30,472 nt of DNA from Phaeoceros laevis (Eukaryota > Anthocerotophyta > Anthocerotopsida > Notothyladales). Position numbers and translations under genes: made by a program. Where the stretch lies: positions 1 through 30,472 of the forward strand of contig JBNGIQ010005303.1 in NCBI GenBank assembly GCA_049999765.1. The letters run 5' to 3'. Below are positions 20,601-30,144 of the stretch, one piece after another (positions within the stretch are counted from its first letter, which is position 1; every line of letters starts with the position of its first letter). The notes under the pieces are model-generated. The model was not told the DNA's origin and made no database searches. It worked only from the letters and a program-made list of their open reading frames with translations.

Positions 20601-22378
20601 GCAGACAGGACAAACTCACCTGCTTCTCATCTGAAAGCAACCCATTCCGGTCTCTGAAAGTACTTCCATCATTCCGATCATCGCCGCAGGCTCCAGCAGC
20701 TTTCCGGCTAAATCCCTCACCCCCAAACCCTTCAGCTGAGGTTCTCAAGCTGTTCACAATGGAATATTTCCCTGAAGAATCCTTGTCCTCTCGGTTGTTC
20801 AAACCACGGTCAGTTGTAATATCCACGACAAACCCACGACCCTGTTCATTTTTGACATGGGCATCTTTCCTCTGCACAATCTGCTTTGCAGTCATTTTAT
20901 CAGCATATTTCTCCTGCGCAGCCTTTGCAACACCTGTCATTGGTACCTTCCTAGCAGCAACTTTCATTCGGACACCAGGATCTAGTCTCAAGCTCTTTGC
21001 TGTATCATCTTCTGGTAAATCGTCTTCTGTTGCATCATCATCTGTGGCAGTAAACTCAGGTGTCTCCTTGGACAACTGCCTGACATCTCTGCGCTTCCGC
21101 TTTCTTGAAGCAGAGACAGCAGGTGCAGCTCCTTCAGACCTGTCGTCAGGCAGTCATATCACAAAAATGCAAAACATTTGTACTCTAGTTTGCAGTGCAT
21201 TACGGTCCTATACAGAACCCACACCCCTTACATTGGTTGAAGCGGCCCCCTGTGAATATAGAATCCTGAGTGCTTAAGTTTTGAATTCTCCACAGCGAAG
21301 TAGTCGTTCTACATCAAGTAACAGGAACCCCAGAGAGCCCATTACAGCTTAGAGGAGAACCCACATTCTACACTTCAAAAATTGCAAAGTACAAGCTTCG
21401 AGCTGCAAAGGCATTCTACACCAAAACGATTTGAGCAAAAGAGCCAACGACTACCATAATCCCCGGTCAACTGGGTCAGGACATGTACCAGTTCTTCGTC
21501 ATCAATGAAGGAGTCATCAGTGTCATATTGTTCGTCATCAGGATCAGAGTATTCGCCTTCACTGTCAGCGCCCTGTTGAAAGAGTAAATATTGCCACATT
21601 ACGTCCTTAGTCCACCACCTTCCAAGCACATAGGGTAGAAACACGAACCCGGTAGAGTGTCTCAATTTTCTGGATAACATCTCTAAACCGGTGAGCTCCA
21701 GATAGAGGTTGCTCCTCAGCTGTAACAGGTGCCGATCCCCCAGTCTGTAAAGCAACAGTTCAGGGTTAACAAAGCCGCAATTCTGGTGCTGAGTCCAAGT
21801 GTGTAATGTTGCCGTAGATTTTCGACGAGTCTGACGAGGTGGGTTGTCAACTGGAAACGAGCACTACAAAGGGGAACTAAACGCCCACCGAGCACTTCAA
21901 TATAGCACAGACAATTCATCGCCATGAGAAACTCGGCCAATTCAAGTAATTTATCGGCTACAAATTGCAGCAAGATTAAATTTGGGCTGCCCCAAGGACA
22001 GCGCTGTAACGATCTTGCAGCTAAGCTCTTACGAACAATACCCTGACCTACAGAGCTGCTTAGAAAACGGCTGATGCGCAGCAGATAGTAAGGTCAAACC
22101 TCAGGTGAAATTCGTGCCTCCAGAGCAGGATTAGCTCCTGCTGGGGCACCCAGCACTCCTTCCTTGTTCTCTGATTGTTGGACAAGCTTCTTCCAAGACA
22201 CGTAGGTGGTCACCCCTTCCTTTAACTCCACAAAAAAACGCTGTCTCAAAGCCTCCGGGCATCTCGAAGCTGGCGCAGCTGCTTGCAACGTTGCTGCTGC
22301 ACCGTGGAAGGATGCAGCTGGCATCGAGCCGAAAGGTAGAAGCAGTTTGGCAAGCATCCCTCCTCGTTCTTCCGTCAT
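17685..22378 (-). CDS. UBN: Ubinuclein-like HIR histone-chaperone subunit, 13 exons, about 714 aa
   Basis: Ubinucleins are the Hpc2-related subunits of the HIRA complex, which deposits histone H3.3 independently of replication in the nucleus. Exons on - are 22378-22100, 21744-21649, 21572-21489, 21308-21232, 21139-20620, 20215-20134, 19971-19856, 19688-19605, 19516-19391, 19255-18971, 18847-18800, 18592-18491 and 18077-17685 (TGA). All junctions are GT-AG with matching phase. Signatures in order: RFFVELKEGVTTYVSWKKL (about 47-65), HRFRDVIQKIETLYR, the Hpc2-related motif QYDTDDSFIDDEEL (140-153) continuing into NDYFAVENSKLKHSGFY, GSVLERAIQDLEK, RLPRDIKMKLAKVARL, SKQGKIPRELIHRLMGILGD, NLKKMVAMGITANQEKEGR, and the plant-type WDQATEDRICDLYDLYVE followed by LRKLYGELVNLWPEGWMDN. 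The C-terminal exon is basic and low-complexity. Exon 10 contains a 100-N gap and a duplicated 47 bp, an assembly artefact that adds 49 spurious codons in frame; the 714 count excludes it. Confidence 0.93.
18974..19167. other. Assembly gap (100 N) with false 47-bp duplication on both sides
   Basis: N bases fill 19021-19120. The 47 bases before the gap (18974-19020) are identical to the 47 after it (19121-19167), beginning AACATATAAATCATAGAGAT. The duplicated segment is coding sequence of ubinuclein exon 10 (ATEDRICDLYDLYV). Removing one copy and the N run restores an exon of 138 bp with correct phase at both ends. This is what two contigs with unmerged overlapping ends look like. Confidence 0.95.
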
Positions 22379-22831
22379 GCCTGAGGTATTGCCCTACATC
22401 ATCCACACAACCACTGCAACATATGGAGCGAAGCCTGCAGCAACAGAGGGGGCATGCAGGACGCGGTGACACACATGGAGCGTCCAATGTTGACGCACAA
22501 TTCTCTCAGAGCGATGTGCCCAGGGGCCAGAGCGATCCGCCCAGAGCGGGATGAGAACCAGATCGACACGCTTCAACTCTACATTTCATACTGCATGATG
22601 GGTCGTTCACATAGCCCGTCGCGCTCACTGCGCAGAGGGCCGTAAAGATCGGGCCCCAATTTTTTCACGGGCCTCGACGGTCTCTTTAAGGAATAAGACA
22701 AAAGGCTCCGTCACGAGCCTTGACGGTCTCCTGAAGGAAAACGACAAAAGGCTCCGGTCGCTGCGCAAGAGCGGGTCCGGCCACCCGGTAGTATACTAAG
22801 TTGTTACCAAATACACATCCCGGCATTTTAA
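22379..22831. other. 5' flank of ubinuclein
   Basis: No recognised gene. It should contain the ubinuclein promoter and 5' UTR. Its right part holds a 46-bp imperfect tandem repeat (22671-22762), and the piggyBac-like MITE begins directly after it. Confidence 0.45.
22671..22762. repeat. 46-bp imperfect tandem repeat, two copies
   Basis: Copies at 22671-22716 and 22717-22762 share GACGGTCTC, then AAGGAA and GACAAAAGGCTCCG, with scattered substitutions. They are older than the perfect 24-bp repeat at 22919. Confidence 0.8.
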
Positions 22832-23166
22832 CCCTTTTAAGAGCCCGGGTTTCGAAACCCATGAAACTTCCGTTACAAGGGCGTTTCATGCCCGGCTTGA
22901 ACATGGGCCATCAAAGTAACTTTTCCATGAAAACGGGGCCCGACTTTTCCATGAAAACGGGGCCCGTCAGCACCCCGTTGTGCGATTCTTGGTTGCTGGC
23001 TGCCAGCTCAAGTAAAGAAACCGATAGGCTGATCCGGCATCAGCACGACATCACCTTTCCGACAATATCATATAAAGTAATAAAAAATTTTTTGTCTCAT
23101 AGGTGAAAGTGGAAAGCATCATCTTGGGGGACCCAACGGGAAAATGTCCCGTTGGGCTCTTAAGGG
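22832..23166. mobile_element. piggyBac-like MITE, 335 bp, flanked by TTAA
   Basis: The element is bounded by TTAA at 22828-22831 and TTAA at 23167-23170, the invariant piggyBac target duplication. Its ends are inverted repeats that start with the typical CCC: left CCCTTTTAAGAGCCC, right (reverse complement) CCCTTAAGAGCCC, differing by a 2-bp indel. Internal palindromes include GGGTTTCGAAACCC (about 22847-22860) and CCCAACGGG...CCCGTTGGG next to the right end, plus a perfect 24-bp tandem repeat at 22919-22966. There is no transposase, so it would depend on another copy. A foldback repeat that happens to end in TTAA is the alternative. Confidence 0.62.
22919..22966. repeat. Perfect 24-bp tandem duplication inside the MITE
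   Basis: Copies at 22919-22942 and 22943-22966, each ACTTTTCCATGAAAACGGGG followed by CCCG, are identical. Confidence 0.93.
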
Positions 23167-23199
23167 TTAAGCTAAAACTCGGCAGGACGTAAGACATGG

Positions 23200-23255
23200 C
23201 ATGGTTTTCCAATAAGACTCTTATTGGAAAACCATGCTCTTACTATAAGAGCATG
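23200..23255. repeat. Two abutting near-perfect hairpins
   Basis: Arms CATGGTTTTCCAATAAG (23200-23216) and its exact reverse complement (23220-23236) enclose a 3-nt loop. A second hairpin, CATGCTCTTA (23233-23242) and TAAGAGCATG (23246-23255), shares the CATG with the first. As DNA it could extrude a cruciform; as RNA it would give two stacked stems. Confidence 0.93.
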
Positions 23256-23340
23256 TTGCCAGGGAGGGAGAGCTAGCGGTAAGAAACGATTGACAGACTA
23301 GTTTTGCTCCTGGCTGCGCTTAAAGCGTGGAGCCAAACAA

Positions 23341-23377
23341 CAAGGTGGGGGTGTTGGGCTACTTAAAGCCCACCTTG
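23341..23377. repeat. Inverted repeat
   Basis: CAAGGTGGG (23341-23349) is the reverse complement of CCCACCTTG (23369-23377); the inner TGGGCT/AGCCCA can pair alternatively. Confidence 0.75.
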
Positions 23378-23786
23378 CTTTGTACTCAGGGCGGTTCTCA
23401 GAAAGGTAGTGGCCAATTTCTTCCTTCGTCCTTCCGTTCTTGAGTGTCGGGTAGAGTGATTTTAGGAAGCTGATTGCAGGTTGGGGAGCCCTGTGGAATT
23501 AGAGCAGGTGTCTCTTGCCTGTTTGTGGTGCTCACTCGTGGGTCACGACAGCCCAATCACCAGTCCGTTTTCAACGTTGAACAATCAACATTGTCGGGCC
23601 TAGTCATACAGACTGCTGCCAACCTACGAGTTTTTGCCCACCGACAGATCGTTCGCACCTCGTTCCTCTGACTATTTTGTGGCCTTCTTGAACTTCCTTG
23701 TTCTTCCTAATCATCTGCCAGTTAATGCACATCAAGCGGCAGCGAGCCTGATTCCCATGAGGAGTCGCCTCGGCGTGTCCACCCCC

Positions 23787-23812
23787 TACTACTACTACTA
23801 CTACTACTATTT
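23787..23812. repeat. (CTA)n microsatellite
   Basis: An uninterrupted run of about eight CTA/TAC trinucleotides. Confidence 0.9.
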
Positions 23813-24505
23813 TCTGTTGGGCGCATTGTGAATTATCTGTTGGGCGCATTGGGCGCGGATTTGGTTAAGCTATTATTGGTAATCATATGTCAACCTCATT
23901 TGCCGCTGTTACGGCAGGGTAACTTATGTATTTTCGGCTGCTCTTTATGAGCGCAGTCCAAGCGTTAGGCTCAATGTCTGCTACTGCCGGTATTTTAAGT
24001 AAAAGCTGTGGCCAGCCGCGTCCATGCATTGAAGGCATTGCGGCTGCCCCAGCTGTGGCATGCTGGCTAGCAAGAGAGAGGCGGCGAGTTCTTAACGGGA
24101 GGACAGTAGTCTAGGTATCCAGTCTTTGCAAGTTCCTTGTGTAGGAGAGAGTGCGCAAGGAGGTGTGACTGCAGCTTCATGCAATCTAAGCAGTGATGCA
24201 CTTTTCATGTCTTCGCAATTGACCCTTGGGACGAAGCTAGGCTCAACCTTTTCGGTTTACGCTACACGCATTTTTCATCGTGACTTCACGCTTCGCGCTT
24301 GCATTCTTTAAACATTCCGCTTAAAGCATACTTGCAAAGACTACCGTTTCAGGCAAACAGCTTTTGTAGTGTGACTGCTGTTACGATTGTGTGGATTTGG
24401 AGTTGATTTTCCTACTACAGCACAGCTGTGTTGCAATTTTGGTAGTTATGGTATCTATGACTAACCTGGCATTGTGTTGGAGTGGTGCTCTAAGGGTCAG
24501 GCTGC

Positions 24506-24775
24506 ATGGCTGGAAGAGGGAAAGAAGCTGCTGATATCAGCAAACCCTATTGGCAGCGATCATCAACACGATTGCCGCTATTCAGACAGCGTGCAGTAGC
24601 AATCACTGAGCCAACAAGCGTTCTAGGGAGTTTTCGGGTGTCTACATCAGCGTTGAGTCAGCCAGCTTTTGTGAAGGAGGAACGATTCAACGAGGACGTG
24701 CCAACTTCCAGCTCGGACAAGGAGCCTTGGTCTGATGAGGACGACAAGGAGGACTTGCAGTTTCTGCCACCATAA
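24506..24775 (+). pseudogene. Putative gag leader ORF, 89 codons
   Basis: It starts at the first ATG after the possible primer-binding site and ends at TAA 24773-24775. The C-terminus is strongly acidic (DEDDKEDL). The gag-like sequence continues directly downstream but in a different frame, so the ORF is probably cut short by a frameshift. I recognise no conserved domain in it; its role is inferred from position. Confidence 0.5.
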
Positions 24776-25035
24776 GGGCCATCAGCAGAGCTAGTGCCAG
24801 TACCCAACACTATAGTCATCATGGACAGCGGGGGTATGTTAATACTACGAAGATCGACCGGTTCAGGGGGAGACCGGGCACCATGTCTCTTAAGGAGTTC
24901 AAAGCATGTTTTTATTCTATGATGGATGAGTGAGAGATGAAGCTCCAACAACTCTATACGCAAAAGTACTCTTTCAAAATGCTTGCAAGGTACTTGACGA
25001 AGGAAGCACAATTGTTGTATTTCGATCATAGGCAT

Positions 25036-25493
25036 GCATTACTTAGAGATATCAGGTACTTGCAAGCCGCAGTACATCGTTTTTACGTGCAACTTTGAGT
25101 ACTTAAGCTAGTTTGTTTCGCGCCATTCATGACGGGGTAACTATTTACCCCAATCAAGATATGACGAGGTAACTATTACCCCAATGTGATCCATTAAAGT
25201 CAAAAAAGTAAAAAAAGTACTCATGCCAAAAAAAAAAGTACTCCTGCTTTGCATGAGTTTCACCCAACCAAGGTACTTTTATGGGAGGGCCTACCCACAG
25301 GTACACTTGGAAAAAATGGCACTTAAAACAAGTACCAGAAGTACTTTTTCCAAACCCTGGACATGGTACTTTGCATCTCATTTTAGCACTCATCTTTCAC
25401 AACACGTGTCCATTTTCAAATATTCATACATATTCTGAAAGCTCTTAACGAAACGAATATTCTCGTTCCTTTTTTATATTTGAATATGGCAAG
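25036..25493. other. AT-rich filler between the gag fragment and the CACTA element
   Basis: Non-coding. It contains a near-duplicate motif GGTAACTATTTACCCCAAT / GGTAACTATTACCCCAAT (about 25136-25183) and several AGTACTTTT/GTACTTTT words. The gag reading does not continue through it, so it is probably part of another, older insertion. The CACTA target duplication AAG occupies its last 3 bases. Confidence 0.4.
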
Positions 25494-26308
25494 CACTACT
25501 AGAATAACCCATGGTTTTGTAACGCCCACTTTTAACGCGAGGACACGCTTTTACCACGCTTTGACATGCTTCTGCCCGCCCGCCCCTGGCATGTTTTCAT
25601 ATCAAAAGCGTGACAGTTTCGAGCATTACATTCCATATTGATACGCCCCTCTCGTTCCTGGTCTCCGTCCCCGCACCCTGGCCCAGTTCCAGAGCTGCCC
25701 TAGGGCTGCGTGTACTGGTACGTGCTGCAGGCCTGCAAGTTCTTGGGCAGGCGGGTACTTTCGTCCTTTCTAACTATATCTACCCATGTGCGTACAAGCC
25801 ACGTGTGTGAAGCAGACCCCACCACGTTTGTTTTCTTGTTGCCACATTTCGCGCTATGACGGAGCCACATGTCGCTCACCAACATCGCCCACCTGGCATA
25901 CCCTGCCACAAGATGTACAACTCCTATACAAACTTGCAATTCGATTTCAAATTCAAATTCTGGGAACTTTATTTGAACTCCGATCAAATACAATAGTGAA
26001 TCCTTTCGCCTACAATCAGAGCTGCTGACGTGGACAAGCAATTGTTTTGCCCGGATTGTGCTAATATTATACTAATATATCTGCGTTAAATGGATCCTGC
26101 GCTTGTGCCACCAGGGTGGAATACACAGGAGCTTGATTGAACTTGCGGTCAAGGGCGCTCTTTGTTAAACATTCATTTTCAGCTGTCTGCATATCACCTA
26201 TCAGAGTCTTAGCACCTTGAGCTCAAACAGAGAAGCAACCTCGACCTAGACCCAGATGTAACACACAAGCAACCCAGACTTACAGACCTTAGGTGAAATT
26301 TGCCATAC

Positions 26309-26686
26309 CTCACGACTTTTTCGAAGAAGCTGTCATGACGCAACAGGTTGACTAGATTGCCCACAATCTTCTGAACCTGTTTAAAACCATGGCAACGTTC
26401 ATGATTTTTGTCAAATTTGGCCTTGCCGCAATCCAGTGATGGGCAGATTTGCACAACCTTGCTCACCTATGAGTTTGAACATGTCCACAACTAGCAAACC
26501 AACTACGGTGTCTGGCCCATGCTAAGCATGCCAAGCCTGGCAATCTTCACCCCCCGCGCCTTTCATACCTGCTGTAAGAAGTCACGAACAACATGAAGAA
26601 GTGAGCAGCTAGCAGAATTGAAGTAGTCTTGATGAAGAAATTGCAAGCCTTCTGGAGTCCAATGGGCTTCGAAGGCAAGCTCACAT
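26309..26686 (-). pseudogene. Two captured host exons inside the CACTA element
   Basis: On -, a segment 26686-26569 is bounded by an AATTTGCAG acceptor and a CAG/GTATGA donor and encodes CELAFEAHWTPEGLQFLHQD followed by YFNSASCSLLHVVRDFLQQ. The next segment, 26376-26309, begins after TTTAAACAG, stays in the same phase and encodes VQKIVGNLVNLLRHDSFFEK, ending at a GTATGG donor. Phase-compatible open segments with canonical splice sites argue for a transduplicated gene fragment. I do not recognise the parent gene. It probably has no coding function here, since no start, stop or further consistent exon was found. Confidence 0.6.
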
Positions 26687-26699
26687 CTGCAAATTTAGA

Positions 26700-27210
26700 A
26701 CGGGCATGACAGGAGCTCATCCAGCTGCCTGCCCTCAATCGGCCAGCTTGTGACTACATCTATGTCGTTGGGAGCTCGTCCAGCTTGCCCCCTGGCTTGC
26801 CCAGCCGGCTCCGCCCCCGCATCCATCACCCTACCCGCCCAACCCAGCATCCTGATGCAGGGCTGCACGGGGCACCTGCCCCAGCGCCACGCACATGCCC
26901 ATCCCACAATCGCACGCGGACGTCCTGCAGTGCTCAGCCATGGCCAACACGGGCCCTAGTTGCCGCCTGGCTTGGGCAGCAGCCCCCGCCTCGACAAGAT
27001 CACCACCAGCTCTTGTATGCGCTCAGCCTACCCCTGGGTTCGAGCCGCTTAGCTCCTGCATGCACTCAGCCTGCCGACATGCCTGCACCTCCTGCTGTCT
27101 CAGCAATCTGCCATCGTGCTCGCAGGCGCAGGCTGATGCGGCCGCCATAGCCTCCACCACCTGCGACTTGCTCGCCGCCCTACAAACTGCTGCAACCCTA
27201 GACAATCGTG
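26700..27210. other. GC-rich interior block of the CACTA element
   Basis: Its base composition is clearly higher in GC than the rest of the element, with Pro/Ala/His-rich reading on + but no recognisable domain. It may be a second captured segment from another source. The junctions are not visible. Confidence 0.4.
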
Positions 27211-27252
27211 TTTAAAATTCTAGCCAAGTGTGGAGGGGACGAAATGGTGAAA

Positions 27253-27290
27253 GGCTCGTCCCGTCCCGTCACGTGATGGGACAGGACGAC
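27253..27290. repeat. Imperfect inverted repeat in the CACTA element
   Basis: CGTCCCGTCCCGTCACGTGA is followed by TGGGACAGGACG; the arms pair around a central TCACGTGA palindrome with one bulge. Confidence 0.65.
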
Positions 27291-27769
27291 CGTTTCGCGG
27301 CATACAAGTTAGAGACTGTGAATGGAGAGAGGGGCCGGCGGCCTACCACGTGGAAGATAGCGCCTGGCACCGGAATCAAGATAGTAGGACAGTGGCATGG
27401 ACCATAGAATCTAGCATCTTCTTAGAGTTTGGCTATGGGCGGGGTGCATGGAACCAAGTTACGTGAACTGGACCCGTTATGTATGACGGTTGATTGCTTT
27501 GACTCCCTCTTGACTCCCGCCCATGCCCGAGCTGCTTGCGTTGAATGCTGCTTAGGGCCAATCTCCTCTACCTTTTGTTCCGGTGCTAAAAATGGGCAGG
27601 AAACCGTGCTCGAAATCCGTATCAAAACCATACCGCGACACCCACCGTGACGCCCACCGTGCCATTGGCCGTTACAAAGCAGGGGGTTATTCTAGTAGTG
27701 AAGTGCCATTTACGAACAGTCAATTTAAAAAATGGATGAAAGTGAGGGGTGGACACTAAAAAACGACGC

Positions 27770-28260
27770 ACTGTAGCGTGCAAGTTGCCTATCAGTGTTC
27801 CTAATGTGGCTTATGCTGCTGCCATTGCACATGCATCTCAAGTGGCACTTCAGGCTGCAGTGGCAGCTGCCTCTACGCCAGCAACTGTGGCAGCAAACAC
27901 ACCAGTGCTGACGTCTGCTACCTTAACACCAGATCAGTTGCGTGCTGCCACTCAAGGCATTGATCCAACTGTGTTGAAGTCGGCAAAAGTGGATCTTGTT
28001 GGAGCATTCTTTACGATATTGGAGTGAGAGTTTCCAGCTAAGAGCACAGAGAAGATCCATGAGCTCTGGAATATCATCCGACAAAAAGGTAAAACCCTCA
28101 AAATGCTTTATAGACGTGTGCTTCATTTGGTTCAGAAAACGGACAATGCTACCCCTCAAGGTGCTGCAAAAAAAATCTTGAGGGCTCTAAGAGCGGATGC
28201 GGTGTTTTTTATGGTGATTTGCGGCGCATTTACTGAAAAAGAAAATTTACATCACTTCCT
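27770..28260 (+). pseudogene. gag-like ORF segment after the CACTA insertion
   Basis: An Ala-rich helical region (residues such as HASQVALQAAVAAA) leads to an in-frame TGA at 28024-28026, after which the same reading continues (FPAKSTEKIHELWNIIRQKG, then TLKMLYRRVLHLVQKT). This resembles the capsid-like part of plant Ty3/Gypsy gag. The stop makes it non-functional. Confidence 0.6.
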
Positions 28261-28408
28261 TGAAGTGTAGTTTCCCGGCTAGACGCCAAAAAGCCCACCG
28301 GGATTTGGCATCTAGTCACGTACTCTAAATAGCACCCTAAGCTACAGGTTAAATAGAATCTATCTCTTTTGGTGCCCAACCTGCAGCAAAAAATGCCACG
28401 CGGATGCG

Positions 28409-28900
28409 GTGTTGCATGCCAAGGTGAAGGACATAGTTTTTCATGACCAAGGTTATGCATATACTTGTGAGGATGTATATTTAGCAGCTGAGAGGTACGA
28501 GATGGCCAATGCACACTACGATGCACATGAGGAGGATTTGCCCAAGCGGGCTAGTCATACTAACCAACGTGAAGTCAGTCCAAGAGCAGGCAAGGCTGTG
28601 GCTCGCGGGGCTCCATCGATGGTTGAGAACCAGTACAATACAAAGACTGCAAACGCTGCCATTGCAACCAGCTCAGGAGGTCAGGCCTATGGTTGTAACT
28701 TTAGTGCTAGTACGGATCATTTTACACTGTGCTTATATTCCCGCCTACAAGTTTGCATTGTGGGTTTTGTGACAAGGACGGTCATGTTGAGGCTGTGTGC
28801 TTCAATCAGCACCCAGAAAGGAGGCAGTTATGGCTACCCAAGACTAGTGCAGCAGCGGAGACAGCAAAGGGTGCCAAGCTTGGCGTAGCAGCTACTCTAT
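28409..28900 (+). pseudogene. gag-like segment with CCHC zinc knuckle, frameshifted
   Basis: The first part (28409-28700) reads HAKVKDIVFHDQGYAYTCED and AAERYEMANAHYDAHEE, like the end of a gag capsid. The reading then shifts to the frame containing CGFCDKDGHVEAVC (CX2CX4HX4C) and FNQHPERRQLWLPK, a nucleocapsid-type knuckle. At least one frameshift lies between about 28680 and 28760. Confidence 0.65.
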
Positions 28901-30144
28901 GGGACCCTCTATGGGACCGTGTCAACCTCCTCAAATAGTCACACATGCACACACTCCTCCAAGAGCAGCAGCACTCATTAAGCCTGCCAAGAAGCATGCA
29001 GTTAAGCCCAATCCAGCACAGAAGGCAAATCAAGCCGAGGCTACGAAGGCAGCAGATTTGGCAGCAGAAGTTGAAGCTTTAAAGGCACAAGTTAAAACAT
29101 TGACGGTGAGCATGGCTGCTAGGGCAGCATCTAACACGGTGACCGCTTCTATAAGTCAGGGAGGAGCTGGTCAGAGATATGGCTTGCCGTATGATAGCTG
29201 CATGGCAGTGGGTGATGCAAATGTGCCTGATAGAGAGCCCTGCGAGGTGAAGGGAGTACAGACTACAACTTGAAGAAGAAGCTGCAGTTACTCGAGGCCT
29301 TAACTTTCATGAAAGGCCTCAAAATTGAATAGTAGGTGTTCCAAATGGTGCTATGGTTGAGAGCATGCTCTCAATGCTCTTGCCGCTTCCTTCCTATGAC
29401 GCCATAGGGGAGTATGAGGCAGGGTCTGTGCCTAGAATGCTGACTAGGTACGGTTGTGCATTGGATGCGGACGTGGCTACAAGAAGGCATGCAGCCAGCC
29501 CTGCGAATGCGCAGGCAGGACCTGTTACTCGAGCACGAGGAGCTAGGGTGGCGCTGCCTATGTCATTTTAACAAATGACTATGGAGGAGGAGTTAGAAGC
29601 TGGTTCACGCAACAACACCCCTCCAGAATCGAGGGTTGTGAGGGATATATCACTGCCAGTCACCCCAGAAGAGAATGCAAACAGTGGGAATGAAATCACT
29701 GTGTCGTATGTGAGGTTGGAGGATGACAGGTTTGGGAATTTTCCTAAAGTGCCCAACAGTGCTATGAGTCCTACATTTGCTCGTAACATTGCCGTGAGTT
29801 TGGGAAGGGTTGGTGAACCCGCGGCTCATGCTTACGATGAAGATAGGTCTGCAGGAATGCATTTTTCTGCCAGGGCACGTCATGACAATGATGCTGGGTT
29901 TCAAGCTTCGGAGTCAGTCCCAGGAGCGAGGACCTTAGGTGATGTGAGAAGACGTGATGATTATTCACAAGAGGGCAATCATGCTTTGTCTGAGATTTTT
30001 CCAGGCATTTCTATGCTGGACAGAGTCATGGCTGCTCCTTTGTTCTCGTTTTTAGATTTATGTGTCTCTTCACAACAAGTGTTACAAACAGCCCTTGCAC
30101 CGCCCTCGCACCCTCGCTCCGCCCTCGCTCTAGTCTCTCTCTAG
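28899..30144 (+). pseudogene. gag C-terminal / spacer ORF pieces of the retroelement
   Basis: Three successive open pieces occur: 28899-29273 with a coiled-coil-like stretch (DLAAEVEALKAQVKTL), 29353-29571, and 29575-30144, which is acidic and Ser-rich. They follow the knuckle in the order expected for the rest of a long gag or gag-pol linker, but I recognise no enzyme domain. Assignment rests on position. Confidence 0.45.

Larger units (their letters stand above)
23171..24448. other. Gene-free stretch with hairpins and simple repeats, possibly including a degraded LTR and leader
   Basis: No coding region is supported. It contains the double hairpin at 23200-23255, another inverted repeat at 23341-23377 and a TAC microsatellite at 23787-23812. 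Because a possible primer-binding site follows at 24449, part of this stretch could be the 5' LTR of the gag-containing element. I could not define LTR ends, as no second LTR is in the window. Confidence 0.4.
25494..27700. mobile_element. Non-autonomous CACTA (En/Spm superfamily) DNA transposon, 2207 bp, with AAG target duplication
   Basis: The left end reads CACTACTAGAATAACCC and the right end is its exact 17-bp reverse complement. Beyond a few mismatches the similarity extends (TTTGTAACG followed by CCA), giving imperfect inverted repeats of about 38 bp. The flanking triplets are identical, AAG at 25491-25493 and AAG at 27701-27703, which is the 3-bp duplication of this superfamily. Subterminal ACGCCCAC-type words recur near both ends (AACGCCCAC left; GACGCCCACCGTG and GACACCCACCGTG right). 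No transposase ORF is present. The interior holds exon-like host sequence (26309-26686, -) and a GC-rich block (about 26700-27210). Confidence 0.93.
24449..30144 (+). mobile_element. Degraded Ty3/Gypsy-type gag region, interrupted by a CACTA element
   Basis: A possible primer-binding site (TGGTATCTATGAC at 24449, whose first seven bases match the usual complement of plant initiator Met tRNA) is followed 57 bp later by ATG 24506. The first ORF (24506-24775) encodes an acidic, Ser-rich leader. Homology-like gag sequence then runs in another frame (KIDRFRGRPGTMSLKEFKAC near 24848-24910, FKMLARYLTKEA near 24976) to about 25035, with a TGA inside. It resumes after the CACTA insertion at about 27770 (PNVAYAAAIAHASQVALQAA; KTLKMLYRRVLHLVQKT near 28091). 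A CCHC knuckle, CGFCDKDGHVEAVC, is encoded near 28767-28808. Three further ORF pieces (28899-29273, 29353-29571, 29575-30144) continue the polyprotein in broken frames. No protease, reverse transcriptase or 3' LTR lies in the window. Confidence 0.68.

Noticed and set aside
26107-26187. A possible third captured exon on - in the CACTA element (reading TAENECLTKSALDRK)
   Set aside because: Its phase does not fit the donor at 26309, so it cannot be joined to the two supported segments.
27045-27060. GGTTCGAGCC, a tRNA B-box-like word
   Set aside because: No A box or cloverleaf-forming sequence at the required distance upstream.
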